DNA of 64,000 bases, taken from Pantoea allii. GTDB lineage: Bacteria; Pseudomonadota; Gammaproteobacteria; Enterobacterales; Enterobacteriaceae. Of this stretch, positions 9,794 to 19,183 are shown piece by piece. Positions within the stretch are counted from its first letter, which is position 1. Every line of letters starts with the position of its first letter. The translations under genes were made by a program, and so were the position numbers. The notes under the pieces were generated by a model. That model made no database searches. It saw nothing but the letters and a program-made list of their open reading frames with translations, and was not told the DNA's origin. The stretch covers positions 1 to 64,000 of the forward strand of contig NZ_NTMH01000031.1 of assembly GCF_002307475.1 (NCBI RefSeq), in the 5' to 3' direction.

Positions 9794-10284
9794 TATCAAC
9801 TCCGTTTCCTTGAGAAATTCTGCCGCTACAGTAGGACAGAAGAGCAGTTTACTTCAGCCAGCCCCAGAGGCAATTGCCTTAGGACAGGCTGACGGCTAAG
9901 CGGAGATCGTGATGCCGTGCAGCATGGCCGGTCCTGCGGGTGAGTTCCGCTTTGTATCAAATTTGTTTAATATCGATTTAATATATTTATAACCCAAACA
10001 ACTATCAGGTTTATCCTCTGCAGATTGTTATGATTTGGTTAATTACCAGTGGATTATTAAAAAAGAGACGTCCATGATTCGCAGGCATGGAGAGAATCGG
10101 ATGACGTGATTCTGCAACCTCAGTTGATTTTCTCTTACGCGCAGGTTCAGGCGCGAACGCGTCAGGCTTTCGCTCTTAACCCAGGCGGCGACATGTCTGA
10201 CATCATGGGCACTACCCTCATCATAACCCGTATTCCGCAGACTGATTTGCTGCCAGCGACAGGCGGCTTTTACTGGAAGATATC
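9794..10284. other. Intergenic region before the sugar dehydrogenase operon
   Basis: 490 bp without a convincing gene. An open frame at 10106-10288 overlaps the next start but has no recognisable domain or ribosome-binding site. The AT-rich stretch 9955-10050 is the likely promoter area of the dehydrogenase operon. Confidence 0.45.
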
Positions 10285-10788
10285 ATGAATCACTATTCAC
10301 GCCGACGCGTGCTGAAGATGGTCGGACTGGTGGCTGTGACCAGCGCCGCCGGACATCTGCTCCCCCTGGCCCGCCTTAATGCCGCACAACCGGACGCCCA
10401 GGCAGATGAGCTGGACGTTTTCATGCAGGTTTCTCAGCAACTCACACAGCGGGATGAGCTTAACGAAACCGTGGGCAGTGCGCTCTATGACACCTTAAGC
10501 CAGACGCAAAAGAATTTCTCGGCTGCACTGGTACATTTAAGTAACCTGCTGACGCGTCAGACCGATCTGTTGCAACAGGAACGTTTGCAGTTTGCCGAGA
10601 GCGATGCGGGCTGTGCGAAGCTGGCGGGCGCCATTCTTAGCGGTTGGTACACCGGGGTGGTGGGGAAAGGTAAAAATGCGCGATACATCACCTACATCAA
10701 TACCCTTGCGAATCAGGTCGTCAATGACAAACTGGTTCCGCCGAGCTTCTCATATGGCGTCTGTGGCAGTTGGGCGAGTCAACCGTGA
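10285..10788 (+). CDS. Membrane-bound FAD-dependent sugar dehydrogenase, small (gamma) subunit with Tat signal
   Basis: 167-residue exported protein. The N-terminus SRRRVLKMVGLVAVTSAAG is a twin-arginine signal (S-R-R-x-x-L-K), needed because the flavin-bearing large subunit lacks its own signal and is co-exported. The mature part, ending in ILSGWYTGVVG...YITYINTL...PSFSYGVCGSW, resembles the small subunit of FAD-linked sorbitol/gluconate/2-ketogluconate dehydrogenases (FAD-SLDH family). It is first in a tight three-gene operon, 15 bp ahead of the GMC subunit. Confidence 0.85.
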   Translation: MNHYSRRRVLKMVGLVAVTSAAGHLLPLARLNAAQPDAQADELDVFMQVSQQLTQRDELNETVGSALYDTLSQTQKNFSAALVHLSNLLTRQTDLLQQERLQFAESDAGCAKLAGAILSGWYTGVVGKGKNARYITYINTLANQVVNDKLVPPSFSYGVCGSWASQP

Positions 10789-10803
10789 TCCTTTTTAAGA
10801 GTA

Positions 10804-12417
10804 ATGTCATCAATGAAGAAGAATGAGTCGGCTGATGTCGTCGTGATTGGCGCGGGCGTGAATGGCGCATTACTGGCTACCCGATTGGCTAAAGCCGGTA
10901 AAACCGTTGTATTACTTGAGTCCGGGCCGAAAGTCGGCCGGGATGAGCTGGTCGAGCGCTTCCGTAGCTCCGCCTTTAAGTCTGACTTTATGTCCCCTTA
11001 TCCCTTTTCGCCCATGGCGCCGCAGCCGCGATATACACCTGAACCCAACGACTATCTGCAGCAATTAGGCCCGCAGGCGTTTAATGCACAGTACATCCGC
11101 ATCTTTGGTGGCACCAGCTGGCACTGGGCTGCCCAACTGTGGCGCTTTGTGCCCAATGATTTCCAGCAATACACACGTTATGGCGTGGGAAAAGACTGGC
11201 CGATTGGCTATCAGGATCTGGAACCCTATTACTATGAGGCTGAAGTTATCGCTGGTGTCGGGGGATCGCCGGATAACGGATCGCCACGTAGCAAGCCTTT
11301 CCCGATGGAGCGCGTACCGGCGTCATGGCTACAGCAGCGTGTAACGGCACGGCTCGCGCCAGATTTCACCGTGCTGGATGACAGCACGGGGCGCAACAGC
11401 CGTAGTTATGATGGTCGACCAGCCTGCTGCGGCAACAATAACTGTATGCCGTTGTGCCCGATCGATGCCCAGTATCATGGCGGGCTGGCCGCCCAGCAGG
11501 CAGAAGACAGCGGCGTCCAGGTCATTACCGAGGCGGTGGTTTATCAGCTTGAACACGATGGGCAGGGCAGGATTGTTGCCGCGAACTATTATGACTGGAA
11601 TAAAACCAGCCATCGCATCACGGCACAGACATTTGTCCTCGCGGCCAACGCGATTGAAACGCCGAAGCTGTTACTGATGTCCACCAGCGATAAATTTCCG
11701 CAGGGAATTGCCAATGCCCGGGATACTGTCGGGCGTCATCTCTGCGATCATCCCGCGATTGGCGTCACCTTCGACGTAGATGAGGAGATCTGGCCGGGAC
11801 GTGGCCCTGTCAGCCCGTGCTCGATTGGTCAGTTCAGAGACGGCGAATTCCGCCGCGAACATGCGCCATTCCGTCTGGATATCTCCAATGCCTCGCAGGT
11901 GGCGGCGGTGACAAAAGAAGTGCTGGAAGAGGGATACTTTGGTAAAAAACTCCAGGAGCAAGTCCGTTTCCGTGCGGCACGCCGTCTTAGCATTAAAAAT
12001 GCGCTGGAGCAGCTCCCCAATCCTGACAATCGCGTGACCTTAAGCCGCAATAAAGATGCATTGGGATTACCCACACCTGCGTTGTTCTGGGATGTGGATG
12101 ACTATGTGCAGAAAGGCACAGAAAAAACGCGTGAGTGCTATGACGCGATAGCGGCCAAGCTTGGCGCAACCAATATCCAGCACAGCAAAAGCGGCAAATT
12201 CTCCAATCGCCAACATATCACCGGCACCCTGTCGATGGGGCACGATCCCGCCACCAGCGTAACTGATGCCTGGGGACGGGCGCACGATCATGAAAACCTG
12301 TTCATGGTTGGTACCGGCGTGATGCCAACGGTTGGTACCTGTAATGTTACGCTCACCGCCATGGCGCTTGCGCTGCGCACCGCTGACAAGATTTTGCAGG
12401 AGACACAGCATGGGTAA
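10804..12417 (+). CDS. GMC-family FAD-dependent sugar/gluconate dehydrogenase, catalytic subunit
   Basis: 537-residue flavoprotein. The Rossmann FAD site is at residues 11-35 (VVVIGAGVNGALLATRLAKAG); the GMC C-terminal block runs HITGTLSMGHDP...LFMVGTGVMPTVGTCNVTLTAMALALR with the catalytic His region before it. CCGNNNCMPLCPIDAQYHG carries a Cys cluster typical of gluconate 2-dehydrogenase-type large subunits. It oxidises an aldose, sugar acid or polyol in the periplasm, passing electrons to the cytochrome encoded next. The exact substrate (gluconate, 2-ketogluconate or sorbitol) cannot be read from sequence. Its last 8 bases overlap the cytochrome gene. Confidence 0.9.
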   Translation: MSSMKKNESADVVVIGAGVNGALLATRLAKAGKTVVLLESGPKVGRDELVERFRSSAFKSDFMSPYPFSPMAPQPRYTPEPNDYLQQLGPQAFNAQYIRIFGGTSWHWAAQLWRFVPNDFQQYTRYGVGKDWPIGYQDLEPYYYEAEVIAGVGGSPDNGSPRSKPFPMERVPASWLQQRVTARLAPDFTVLDDSTGRNSRSYDGRPACCGNNNCMPLCPIDAQYHGGLAAQQAEDSGVQVITEAVVYQLEHDGQGRIVAANYYDWNKTSHRITAQTFVLAANAIETPKLLLMSTSDKFPQGIANARDTVGRHLCDHPAIGVTFDVDEEIWPGRGPVSPCSIGQFRDGEFRREHAPFRLDISNASQVAAVTKEVLEEGYFGKKLQEQVRFRAARRLSIKNALEQLPNPDNRVTLSRNKDALGLPTPALFWDVDDYVQKGTEKTRECYDAIAAKLGATNIQHSKSGKFSNRQHITGTLSMGHDPATSVTDAWGRAHDHENLFMVGTGVMPTVGTCNVTLTAMALALRTADKILQETQHG

Positions 12418-13768
12418 GCGATTAAATCGGTTACTGCCTTTAGTGGTGCTCATGCTCACTGCAACCCAGGGCAGTGCGCAGGCAGAAAGCCAGACTGACC
12501 TTATAAAACGGGGTGAATACCTTGCTGTCGCCGGGGATTGTGCCGCCTGCCACACAGATGAAGGCAAGGCACCTTTTAGCGGCGGACATGCCATTGGTAG
12601 CCCGTTAGGGATCATTTTCAGCACCAATATTACGCCATCAAAAACGGCCGGCATAGGTGACTACAGCGAGAAACAGTTTGCCGATGCGCTACGCAGGGGC
12701 ATGCGTGCCGATGGCAGCCATCTTTATCCCGCCATGCCTTACACCGCTTATGCCAAAGTGAGCGACAGCGATGTTTCGGCGCTTTATGCTTACTTTATGC
12801 ATGGCGTCAAAGCCGTTGACACACAGCCGGAAAAAACCGCGCTGCCTTTTCCGTTCAACCTGCGTTTTAGTATGGCTGCATGGAATGTACTGTTCCTCGA
12901 TACCAAACCCTTCAGGCCCGATCCCAGCCAGTCAGCAGAATGGAACCGTGGCGCTTATCTGGTCGAAGGATTAACCCACTGCAGCACCTGCCATACGCCG
13001 CGGAATTTTTTGATGGCGGAGCAACAGAGCAAATCGCTACAGGGTGCTTCTTTGGGAACCTGGTTTGCGCCGGATATCACGGCGAATACCTTACAGAGTG
13101 ACGATCAGTGGTCACGAGAATCGCTGGCTGCCTACCTGGCGAGCGGTCACGCCGATAACGGGGCGACCGCAGCGGGGCCGATGCTTGAAGCCATCGATAA
13201 AAGCTTTTCCAGGATGACGCCGGAAGACCGGAACGCGATTGCGACCTATCTGATGCCTGTCGCCGAGCAGGAAGACAGCGATGCCGACACCGAGTCAGAT
13301 GTACAGGAACCGGCCAGCGGACTCACACCAGTAACCGGTGATGATACGCCAGATATGTTATCGGACATGACGGATGGCGAGCGTGTTTACCGCAATAATT
13401 GTGCCTCGTGCCATAACCTGGAAGGACAGGGCTTAACAGGATTCCCCGCTCTGACTAAACATCCGGTATTAGAGAAACCTACGGCGGATAACGTTGCGAT
13501 GGCTGTGCTTGGCGGTGTCTGGCCAGCGAAGGGGCAGGGTATGATTGGCTTTGCCCATACGCTGGATGATACGCAAATTGCTGACGTCACCAATTATGTT
13601 ATGCAGGATATCGGTAACAGTGCGGTGCGCATTACCCCGGACCGGGTGAAATCACTGCGTCAGGGCGGCGAGCCATCACTACTCTTGCCGCTAGCCCGCG
13701 CAGGCATAGCGGTGGCTGTGCTGGCGGTCGTACTGCTGCTGTTTTGGTGGTGGCGTCGCCGACGCTAG
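12410..13768 (+). CDS. Triheme cytochrome c subunit of the sugar dehydrogenase
   Basis: 452-residue exported cytochrome that takes electrons from the GMC subunit to ubiquinone. It has a signal peptide (about residues 1-25, ending SAQA), three covalent-haem motifs CAACH (44-48), CSTCH (191-195) and CASCH (331-335), and a single C-terminal membrane anchor followed by a WWWRRRR-type positive stop. This architecture is that of gluconate/sorbitol dehydrogenase cytochrome subunits. The start is the ATG at 12410 with AGGAG eight bases before it. The 8-bp overlap with the preceding stop implies translational coupling. Confidence 0.93.
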   Translation: MGKRLNRLLPLVVLMLTATQGSAQAESQTDLIKRGEYLAVAGDCAACHTDEGKAPFSGGHAIGSPLGIIFSTNITPSKTAGIGDYSEKQFADALRRGMRADGSHLYPAMPYTAYAKVSDSDVSALYAYFMHGVKAVDTQPEKTALPFPFNLRFSMAAWNVLFLDTKPFRPDPSQSAEWNRGAYLVEGLTHCSTCHTPRNFLMAEQQSKSLQGASLGTWFAPDITANTLQSDDQWSRESLAAYLASGHADNGATAAGPMLEAIDKSFSRMTPEDRNAIATYLMPVAEQEDSDADTESDVQEPASGLTPVTGDDTPDMLSDMTDGERVYRNNCASCHNLEGQGLTGFPALTKHPVLEKPTADNVAMAVLGGVWPAKGQGMIGFAHTLDDTQIADVTNYVMQDIGNSAVRITPDRVKSLRQGGEPSLLLPLARAGIAVAVLAVVLLLFWWWRRRR

Positions 13769-13775
13769 TCGCTTT

Positions 13776-13803
13776 TTCTCCACGTCCCCGTGGACGTGGA
13801 GAA
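13776..13803. other. Strong hairpin after the dehydrogenase operon
   Basis: TTCTCCACGTCC (13776-13787) pairs exactly with GGACGTGGAGAA (13792-13803) around CCGT. There is no T-run on either exit, so it is more likely an mRNA-stabilising or Rho-assisted end than a simple intrinsic terminator. Confidence 0.5.
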
Positions 13804-14028
13804 TCGCCGTGACATCGGTGTGGTCCCCGGATAAGACCCGGCTGCTTATTACGGCAGTCAGCTACATGCCTTCTGAACACATTTCTGACCGCGCGCAACG
13901 CTATACTGAAGCCTCTCCTTTACTCTAAACTGAAAACAGCTGATATAAGTATTCCGTCAGGATGTGATTGATAACACGCTGTTTCTGATATTTTGCATTA
14001 TCCCGTAGCGAGAGAATGGTAAACCGGC

Positions 14029-15570
14029 ATGGAATTACGTCGAAAAAAAGATGTTGCAATGATGCGCATTTCGCCGCTGCTCAGAAGTATTACCCTGGCG
14101 GGGAGTTTATTAACGATTGGCGTGATTGTTGTTAATGTCTGGACGCTTCACCTGGACTGGCAAAGGACGGTTCGATTAGCTGAAGAGCGCGCGATCGATC
14201 TTTCTCTGGCACAGGCGCGTCAGGCAGAAGACACGTTTCTCCAGACAGAACTGTCACTGCGTGAAGTCCAGCGAGAAATTGAGTCCCAGACTGAGACCGG
14301 CGTGGATGTTTCAGCAATCAATAACATCATGCGCACCTTACAGAGCCGTCTGCCTCAGATGGATGGCATCTTTTATTACGACGCGCAGGGTAAATGGATA
14401 GCCAGTTCCTTAACGCAGACACCTTCAGCAAATAACGCCGATCGGGAATATTTTGCCTACCATCGCAATAATCCCCGTAACAGCGTGCACGTCGGGCCCG
14501 CTTTACGTAGCCGCAGTTCGGAACGCTACGTGATCCCTGTTTCTTTGCGCGTCAGCGATAACTACGGTGATTTCCGTGGTGTACTTCTTGCCACGGTGAG
14601 TGTCGATTACTTTCGCCATTATTATGATTATTTTGTCATTGGCCCCAAGGATTTACTGGCGCTGATGCTGGCAGACAGCACTGTGCTTTATGCTCGCCCT
14701 TTGCCAGACAGCTACATTGGTAAAAACCTCTCATCCAGCCCGCTTTTCCATCAGTTACTCGAAAATTCACAGCGCGGTAGTGGTCAGTGGAAGGCTGAAG
14801 TTGACGGTATAACGCGCATTTTTGGCTTCGCTAGCTCAAGCCGTTATCCTTTCGTCGTTGCCGCCGGCTTTGATAAACAAGGGCTTTTCGTGCACTGGGC
14901 TGAAAGCAGGGTGCAGGGAGTGGTACTGAGTCTGGTGTTACTGATGGCGATCATCCTGCTGTGGATGTTAATGCGGCATGAAGCCCGGCGCAGTTTACGC
15001 TACCAAATTGAATTAACCCATCTCAGGGATGAACTCACCGCCGCCAACCACTCGCTGGAAAATCTGGCGAACGCCGATGGGCTAACGGGACTGGCCAACC
15101 GTCGTTATTTTGACCACTTTCTGAAAAAAAGCCTGTTGCACGGACGCAGTAGCGGAGGACCGGTATCGTTGATACTTTTCGATATCGATTATTTCAAACG
15201 CTACAACGATACCTACGGTCACGTTGCAGGTGACGCCTGTTTACAACAGGTGGGCCGTGTGCTGAAAACGTTCGCCCAGCGTCGGACCGATATTGCTGCC
15301 CGTTATGGCGGTGAAGAATTTGCCATCGTGCTAGCCGATACTCGCGCCGAGGATGCATTAAGGATGGCGTTGAGTGTGGTTGAGGCGGTCAGAGCGTTAG
15401 CTATACCGCATACTTCTACGGGGCTGGAGACGGGGTGCGTAACGTTAAGCGCCGGCGTGGCGTCTTCGGCGTCCGGGGAAGGACCGGAAAGCGCAGGATT
15501 ATTGATTAAACGCGCGGATGAAGCGCTCTATCGTGTCAAACACCAGGGACGAAACGGGGCCAGCATCTAG
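14029..15570 (+). CDS. Membrane-bound diguanylate cyclase (periplasmic sensor + GGDEF)
   Basis: 513-residue enzyme that makes cyclic di-GMP. One membrane helix lies near residues 20-41 and a second near 297-315, flanking a 250-residue periplasmic dCache-like sensor region (PQMDGIFYYDAQGKWIASS, NADREYFAYHRNNP, RYVIPVSLRV). A short coiled linker (about 320-345) leads into the GGDEF domain beginning DGLTGLANRRYF. The active site is RYGGEEF (427-431), and the allosteric RxxD inhibitory site is present as RRTD at 418-421, so product inhibition is expected. The gene stands alone; the bound ligand is unknown. An alternative start is the ATG at 14059. Confidence 0.92.
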   Translation: MELRRKKDVAMMRISPLLRSITLAGSLLTIGVIVVNVWTLHLDWQRTVRLAEERAIDLSLAQARQAEDTFLQTELSLREVQREIESQTETGVDVSAINNIMRTLQSRLPQMDGIFYYDAQGKWIASSLTQTPSANNADREYFAYHRNNPRNSVHVGPALRSRSSERYVIPVSLRVSDNYGDFRGVLLATVSVDYFRHYYDYFVIGPKDLLALMLADSTVLYARPLPDSYIGKNLSSSPLFHQLLENSQRGSGQWKAEVDGITRIFGFASSSRYPFVVAAGFDKQGLFVHWAESRVQGVVLSLVLLMAIILLWMLMRHEARRSLRYQIELTHLRDELTAANHSLENLANADGLTGLANRRYFDHFLKKSLLHGRSSGGPVSLILFDIDYFKRYNDTYGHVAGDACLQQVGRVLKTFAQRRTDIAARYGGEEFAIVLADTRAEDALRMALSVVEAVRALAIPHTSTGLETGCVTLSAGVASSASGEGPESAGLLIKRADEALYRVKHQGRNGASI

Positions 15571-15598
15571 CTCACGTCGAGCCGATCTGGCAGGGAAA

Positions 15599-15621
15599 CC
15601 GCCCGGGCATTGCCCGGGCGG
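15599..15621. terminator. Hairpin between convergent diguanylate cyclase and nitroreductase genes
   Basis: CCGCCCGGGCA (15599-15609) and TGCCCGGGCGG (15611-15621) are perfect complements separated by one base. It sits in the 58-bp gap between two converging genes and can serve either strand; the minus exit is TTTCCC, the plus exit has no T-run. Confidence 0.65.
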
Positions 15622-15628
15622 GTAAAGA

Positions 15629-16369
15629 TTATTTGTCGCTACCGAATCCCTGCTTGTGTAGCGCTGGCAGGACGTTGGGGAAATAGATGTGCTGGTAATA
15701 TCCGCTCACGCTGTCGCTCCAGCTTTCGCCGTCCGCACGCCCGGTTGCTTGCCAGTGCTGAACCATTTCAGCATTGTAAGCCGCGATTTGCTGCTCCAGA
15801 CCTTCGGTGTGATAGCTTTCTTCGTGACGGAAGGTTTGCATCGGCAGGCGTGGTTTTTGAAATGCGGGTTGATCGACATACCCAATCACCACGCCCGCCA
15901 CCGGGAACGTATATTCTGGCAAATTAAGCAGTGAGATCATCGCGTCAGGATCGCGGCGAATCCCCCCAATGGGCACGATGCCTAAGCCTTCTGCCCGGGC
16001 CGCGGCCATGATACTTCCCAGCGCAATGCCGACATCGGTAGCACCAGAAACAATACTCTCAATACTTTCCTGAGCAACCTGCTCTTTGCCTACTGCCGCC
16101 ATTGCCATACGGGATTTATGCATGTCGAGCACCAGGGTAATAAACACCGGGGCCTTAGCAATCCACGGCTGTCCACCGGCAATCTGGGAGATCGCCTGAC
16201 GTTTCCCGGCATCCCGCGTGACGACCAGTGAAACCTGCTGTGAATTAACAGAAGTCGGCGCGCGATAGGCGGTGCTGATGATGCGATCCAGGATGGCATC
16301 GTCGACGGGTTTGTCGGTAAAGCTGCGTTCACTTTTATGGCTGGTAAACAGGTTAATAATATCGCTCAT
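15629..16369 (-). CDS. NfsA-like NADPH-dependent FMN oxidoreductase
   Basis: 246-residue member of the nitroreductase superfamily, NfsA/flavin-reductase subgroup. The FMN phosphate block SHKSERSFTDKPV, the SVNSQQVSLVV segment and the C-terminal GIVPIGGIRRDP...LPEYTFPVAGVVIGY are diagnostic. It reduces nitro compounds, quinones or free flavin with NADPH; the true substrate is uncertain. The ATG at 16369 has GGAG six bases before it. Single gene, convergent with the diguanylate cyclase. Confidence 0.88.
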   Translation of the reverse strand: MSDIINLFTSHKSERSFTDKPVDDAILDRIISTAYRAPTSVNSQQVSLVVTRDAGKRQAISQIAGGQPWIAKAPVFITLVLDMHKSRMAMAAVGKEQVAQESIESIVSGATDVGIALGSIMAAARAEGLGIVPIGGIRRDPDAMISLLNLPEYTFPVAGVVIGYVDQPAFQKPRLPMQTFRHEESYHTEGLEQQIAAYNAEMVQHWQATGRADGESWSDSVSGYYQHIYFPNVLPALHKQGFGSDK

Positions 16370-16684
16370 CGTTGCTCCAAAACGTTAACCTAAAATTCAG
16401 TTGCCTGAGGATAACAAATTTATGTCTGCCACTCTTTAACCGCACTGGCCTTAACCTGTCGATTAATAACAAATTTAACGGACAGGCAACCTGGAGACGT
16501 TAAGCATGACTAATGTGCCTGAGATAACACCCGGTTTGCGTTTTTACCACTCTGGCGAGTGGCACGCTGGCGGGAAGGGTGCGGCAGGCCTCGCCACCAC
16601 ACGGGAAAGGCGGATACCTGTCTGAAGGGATAAACAGGGTACGGGCAACTGATGAAGGATAAGCCTGGATGATTAAAAGCAGGC

Positions 16685-16728
16685 TTATCATTTTTCTGTC
16701 ATTTTTCAGCCATAAATCGTTCATTTTT
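16685..16728 (+). promoter_or_regulatory. Pho box (four 11-bp PhoB repeats) upstream of the ugp-like operon
   Basis: Four consecutive 11-bp units of 7-mer plus AT-rich 4-mer: TTATCAT-TTTT, CTGTCAT-TTTT, CAGCCAT-AAAT and CGTTCAT-TTTT. The consensus PhoB unit is CTGTCAT followed by four A/T-rich bases, so this reads as two adjoining Pho boxes. It ends 44 bp before the first gene of the transporter operon. The remaining DNA from 16370 to 16684 has no gene I can support. Confidence 0.82.
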
Positions 16729-16772
16729 CTCCGCTAGCTTACTGCAATTCTCATTTGCAAAGCGGCGCATGT

Positions 16773-17876
16773 ATGAGCCATTTGGCGCTTCATAACATCA
16801 CCAAACGCTGGGGCGAGAAAATCGCGCTGGATAATATCAATTTTGACGCCGCAGAAGGGACGTTTGTTGCACTGTTGGGCCCTTCAGGCTGCGGTAAATC
16901 GACCTTACTCCGCACCATTGCCGGGCTGGAGACGGCCGACAACGGATCGGTCAGTTTTAACCATCTGGATATCACCCACTTACCGCCCTCCCAGCGCAAG
17001 CTTTCCATGGTGTTTCAGTCGTATGCGTTATTTCCTCATCTGAGCGTCAAAGAGAATTTGTTGTTCGGTTTAAAAGCCCGCGGCGAGGATAAACTCACGT
17101 TTGCCGATCGTCTGCGTCAGGTCAGTAAGCTGATGGAACTTGAGACGTTGCTGGATCGCTTACCGTCCCAACTGTCCGGTGGTCAACAACAGCGGGTGGC
17201 GTTAGGCCGTGCCGTTATCGCTAACAATACGCTGTGCCTGATGGATGAACCCCTTTCTAACCTTGATGCCAAACTGCGCCAAAGCATGCGTCGTGAAATT
17301 CGTGCCTTACAGAAAAAACTGGGGCTGACGATGCTCTACGTGACGCACGATCAGACAGAAGCGATGAGCATGGCCGACAGCATCATCTTGCTGAATGAGG
17401 GGCGAATTGAGCAGCATGACACGCCAGATAACCTCTATAACAATCCAGCCAGTGTGTTTGCGGCACAGTTTATAGGCGCACCGCCCATGAATATCTTACC
17501 GCTGACCTTTGACCACATGAATCACTACCTGAGCCCGCTTACGCAGCCCGTCGTTGAAGGTTTTAGCAATGGCGCGCTCAGTCTTGGGATTAGGGCAGAA
17601 GATATCCAGCTCATTAACGCCGATGGCGCGGCGCTGACGGCCAACGTCGTGAGTTATGAATATATGGGGGCGGACACCTTATTACAGTGCCAGATTGCTC
17701 ACAGCCATGCGTCGTTAACCGTCACGGTCCCGGGAATGAAACGGTTTATCGAGGGAAGCCAGACCGGGCTGCAATGGCCTGCCGATAAGCAATACCTGTT
17801 TTCAACTGATAGCGGTAAACGCTGTTTGCACGCTGAGCAGCTGATGTCTGTGTCATCCAAAAAATATGCGGTTTAA
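16773..17876 (+). CDS. ABC transporter ATP-binding protein, UgpC/MalK type
   Basis: 367-residue ATPase of the carbohydrate/glycerophosphate importer class. Walker A is GPSGCGKST near residue 36, signature LSGGQQQRVALGRA, Walker B LCLMDEPLSNLDAKLR, and the H-loop THDQTEAMSMAD; a C-terminal OB-fold regulatory domain follows. It drives the two permeases downstream. The start is ATG 16773; a longer frame to 16755 lacks support. First gene after the Pho box. It resembles UgpC, but the binding protein and the terminal phosphoesterase differ from the E. coli ugp operon, so I give no symbol. Confidence 0.9.
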   Translation: MSHLALHNITKRWGEKIALDNINFDAAEGTFVALLGPSGCGKSTLLRTIAGLETADNGSVSFNHLDITHLPPSQRKLSMVFQSYALFPHLSVKENLLFGLKARGEDKLTFADRLRQVSKLMELETLLDRLPSQLSGGQQQRVALGRAVIANNTLCLMDEPLSNLDAKLRQSMRREIRALQKKLGLTMLYVTHDQTEAMSMADSIILLNEGRIEQHDTPDNLYNNPASVFAAQFIGAPPMNILPLTFDHMNHYLSPLTQPVVEGFSNGALSLGIRAEDIQLINADGAALTANVVSYEYMGADTLLQCQIAHSHASLTVTVPGMKRFIEGSQTGLQWPADKQYLFSTDSGKRCLHAEQLMSVSSKKYAV

Positions 17877-17901
17877 CGGTCTTTTTACCTAAGGGAAAAT
17901 C

Positions 17902-19179
17902 ATGTCTGCCATTCGTCTGTCACATCTGCTTCCTGCATTGCTTATCGCAACGAGCGCGTCGGTATTTGCCGCCGATCCGGTTAAGTTGCAGATGTACTAT
18001 CCCATCGCGGTGGGCGGAGAAATCAGCCACACCGTCGAAGCACTGGTCGCTGATTTCGAAAAAATTCATCCTGAAGTCAGTATTCAGCCGGTATATACCG
18101 GTGACTACGCCACGACGGTGACCAAAGCGTTGACTGCGTTTCGCGGCGGTAATGCACCGCAAATGGCGGTCATTGGTGATATCGAAGCCTATTCACTGAT
18201 GGACGCGGGTGCCATTGTGGCGGCCAGCGACCTGGCAAAGGACGATGACGGTAAAAAATGGATCGACAGCTTCTATCCTGCTTTTTTGCGTCATATCAAC
18301 GGTAAAGTGTGGGGCATTCCTTTTCAGCGCTCGACGGTGGTGCTGTACTGGAATAAGCAGGCGTTTGAAAAAGCGGGTCTGGATGCGGATACACCGCCGG
18401 CGAACTGGCAGCAGGTGGTGGACTTTGGTAAAAAACTGGTCGTGAAAGACGGTGATAACGTCAGCCAGTGGGGCATTGAAATCCCGACTACGCCCAATGG
18501 CTACTGGGTGTTTCAGGGGTTTGCTGCGACAAACGGCGCGCATCTTGATAACGGCAAGGGCACCGCCGTCTATTTTAATACACCTAAAAATAGTGAAACG
18601 CTGCAATGGCTGGCCGATTTAGGCCAGAAAGAAGGCGTTTCACCGAAAGGCGCTATCGCCTGGGGCACGACGCCGCAGGATTTTCTCAGTGGCAAAACTG
18701 CGATGATGGTGACGACCACCGGGAACCTGAGTGTCGTGCGCAAAAATGCCAAATTCCCGTTTGGCATCGCAATGCTTCCTGAAAAAACCCAGCGCGGTAG
18801 CCCAACCGGCGGCGGAAATCTCTACGTCTTCAAAAATGCATCGGCAGCGCAGCAGAAAGCGGCAATGGAATTTATCCGTTGGGTCACCGCCCCTGAACAG
18901 GCCGCTCGCTGGAGTATTGCCACCGGCTACGTGGCGACCTCTCCCGCCGCATGGGAAACACCGGCAATGAAAGCTTATGTGAAACAGGTACCCCAGGCGC
19001 TGGTGGCTCGTGAGCAACTCAAATATGCCCAGCCAGAACTGTCGACCTACAACAGCGTACAAATTCAGGAGGCGCTGAACCACGCCATTGAAGCCGCCAT
19101 TACCCAGGCTAAAACACCAGCAGAAGCTCTGGAAGCGGCGCAGAAACAGGCCGATCGTTTGCTGAAGGCTTACCAGTAA
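17902..19179 (+). CDS. ABC transporter periplasmic substrate-binding protein, UgpB-like
   Basis: 425-residue type 1 extracellular solute-binding protein. The signal peptide is residues 1-23 (ending SVFA). YYPIAVGGEISHTVEALVADFEKIHP and VYTGDYATTVTKALTAFRGGNAP are close to the N-terminal lobe of UgpB, which binds sn-glycerol-3-phosphate and glycerophosphodiesters. AAGGGAAAA lies before the ATG. With the Pho box, the likely ligand is a phosphorylated organic compound, but specificity for glycerol-3-phosphate is not proven. Confidence 0.88.
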   Translation: MSAIRLSHLLPALLIATSASVFAADPVKLQMYYPIAVGGEISHTVEALVADFEKIHPEVSIQPVYTGDYATTVTKALTAFRGGNAPQMAVIGDIEAYSLMDAGAIVAASDLAKDDDGKKWIDSFYPAFLRHINGKVWGIPFQRSTVVLYWNKQAFEKAGLDADTPPANWQQVVDFGKKLVVKDGDNVSQWGIEIPTTPNGYWVFQGFAATNGAHLDNGKGTAVYFNTPKNSETLQWLADLGQKEGVSPKGAIAWGTTPQDFLSGKTAMMVTTTGNLSVVRKNAKFPFGIAMLPEKTQRGSPTGGGNLYVFKNASAAQQKAAMEFIRWVTAPEQAARWSIATGYVATSPAAWETPAMKAYVKQVPQALVAREQLKYAQPELSTYNSVQIQEALNHAIEAAITQAKTPAEALEAAQKQADRLLKAYQ

Positions 19180-19183
19180 CACT

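Noticed and set aside
12067..12654. 195-codon open frame antisense to the GMC/cytochrome junction
   Set aside because: It lies wholly opposite two well-supported overlapping genes, has no ribosome-binding site and no recognisable domain; it is a product of GC-rich codon bias.
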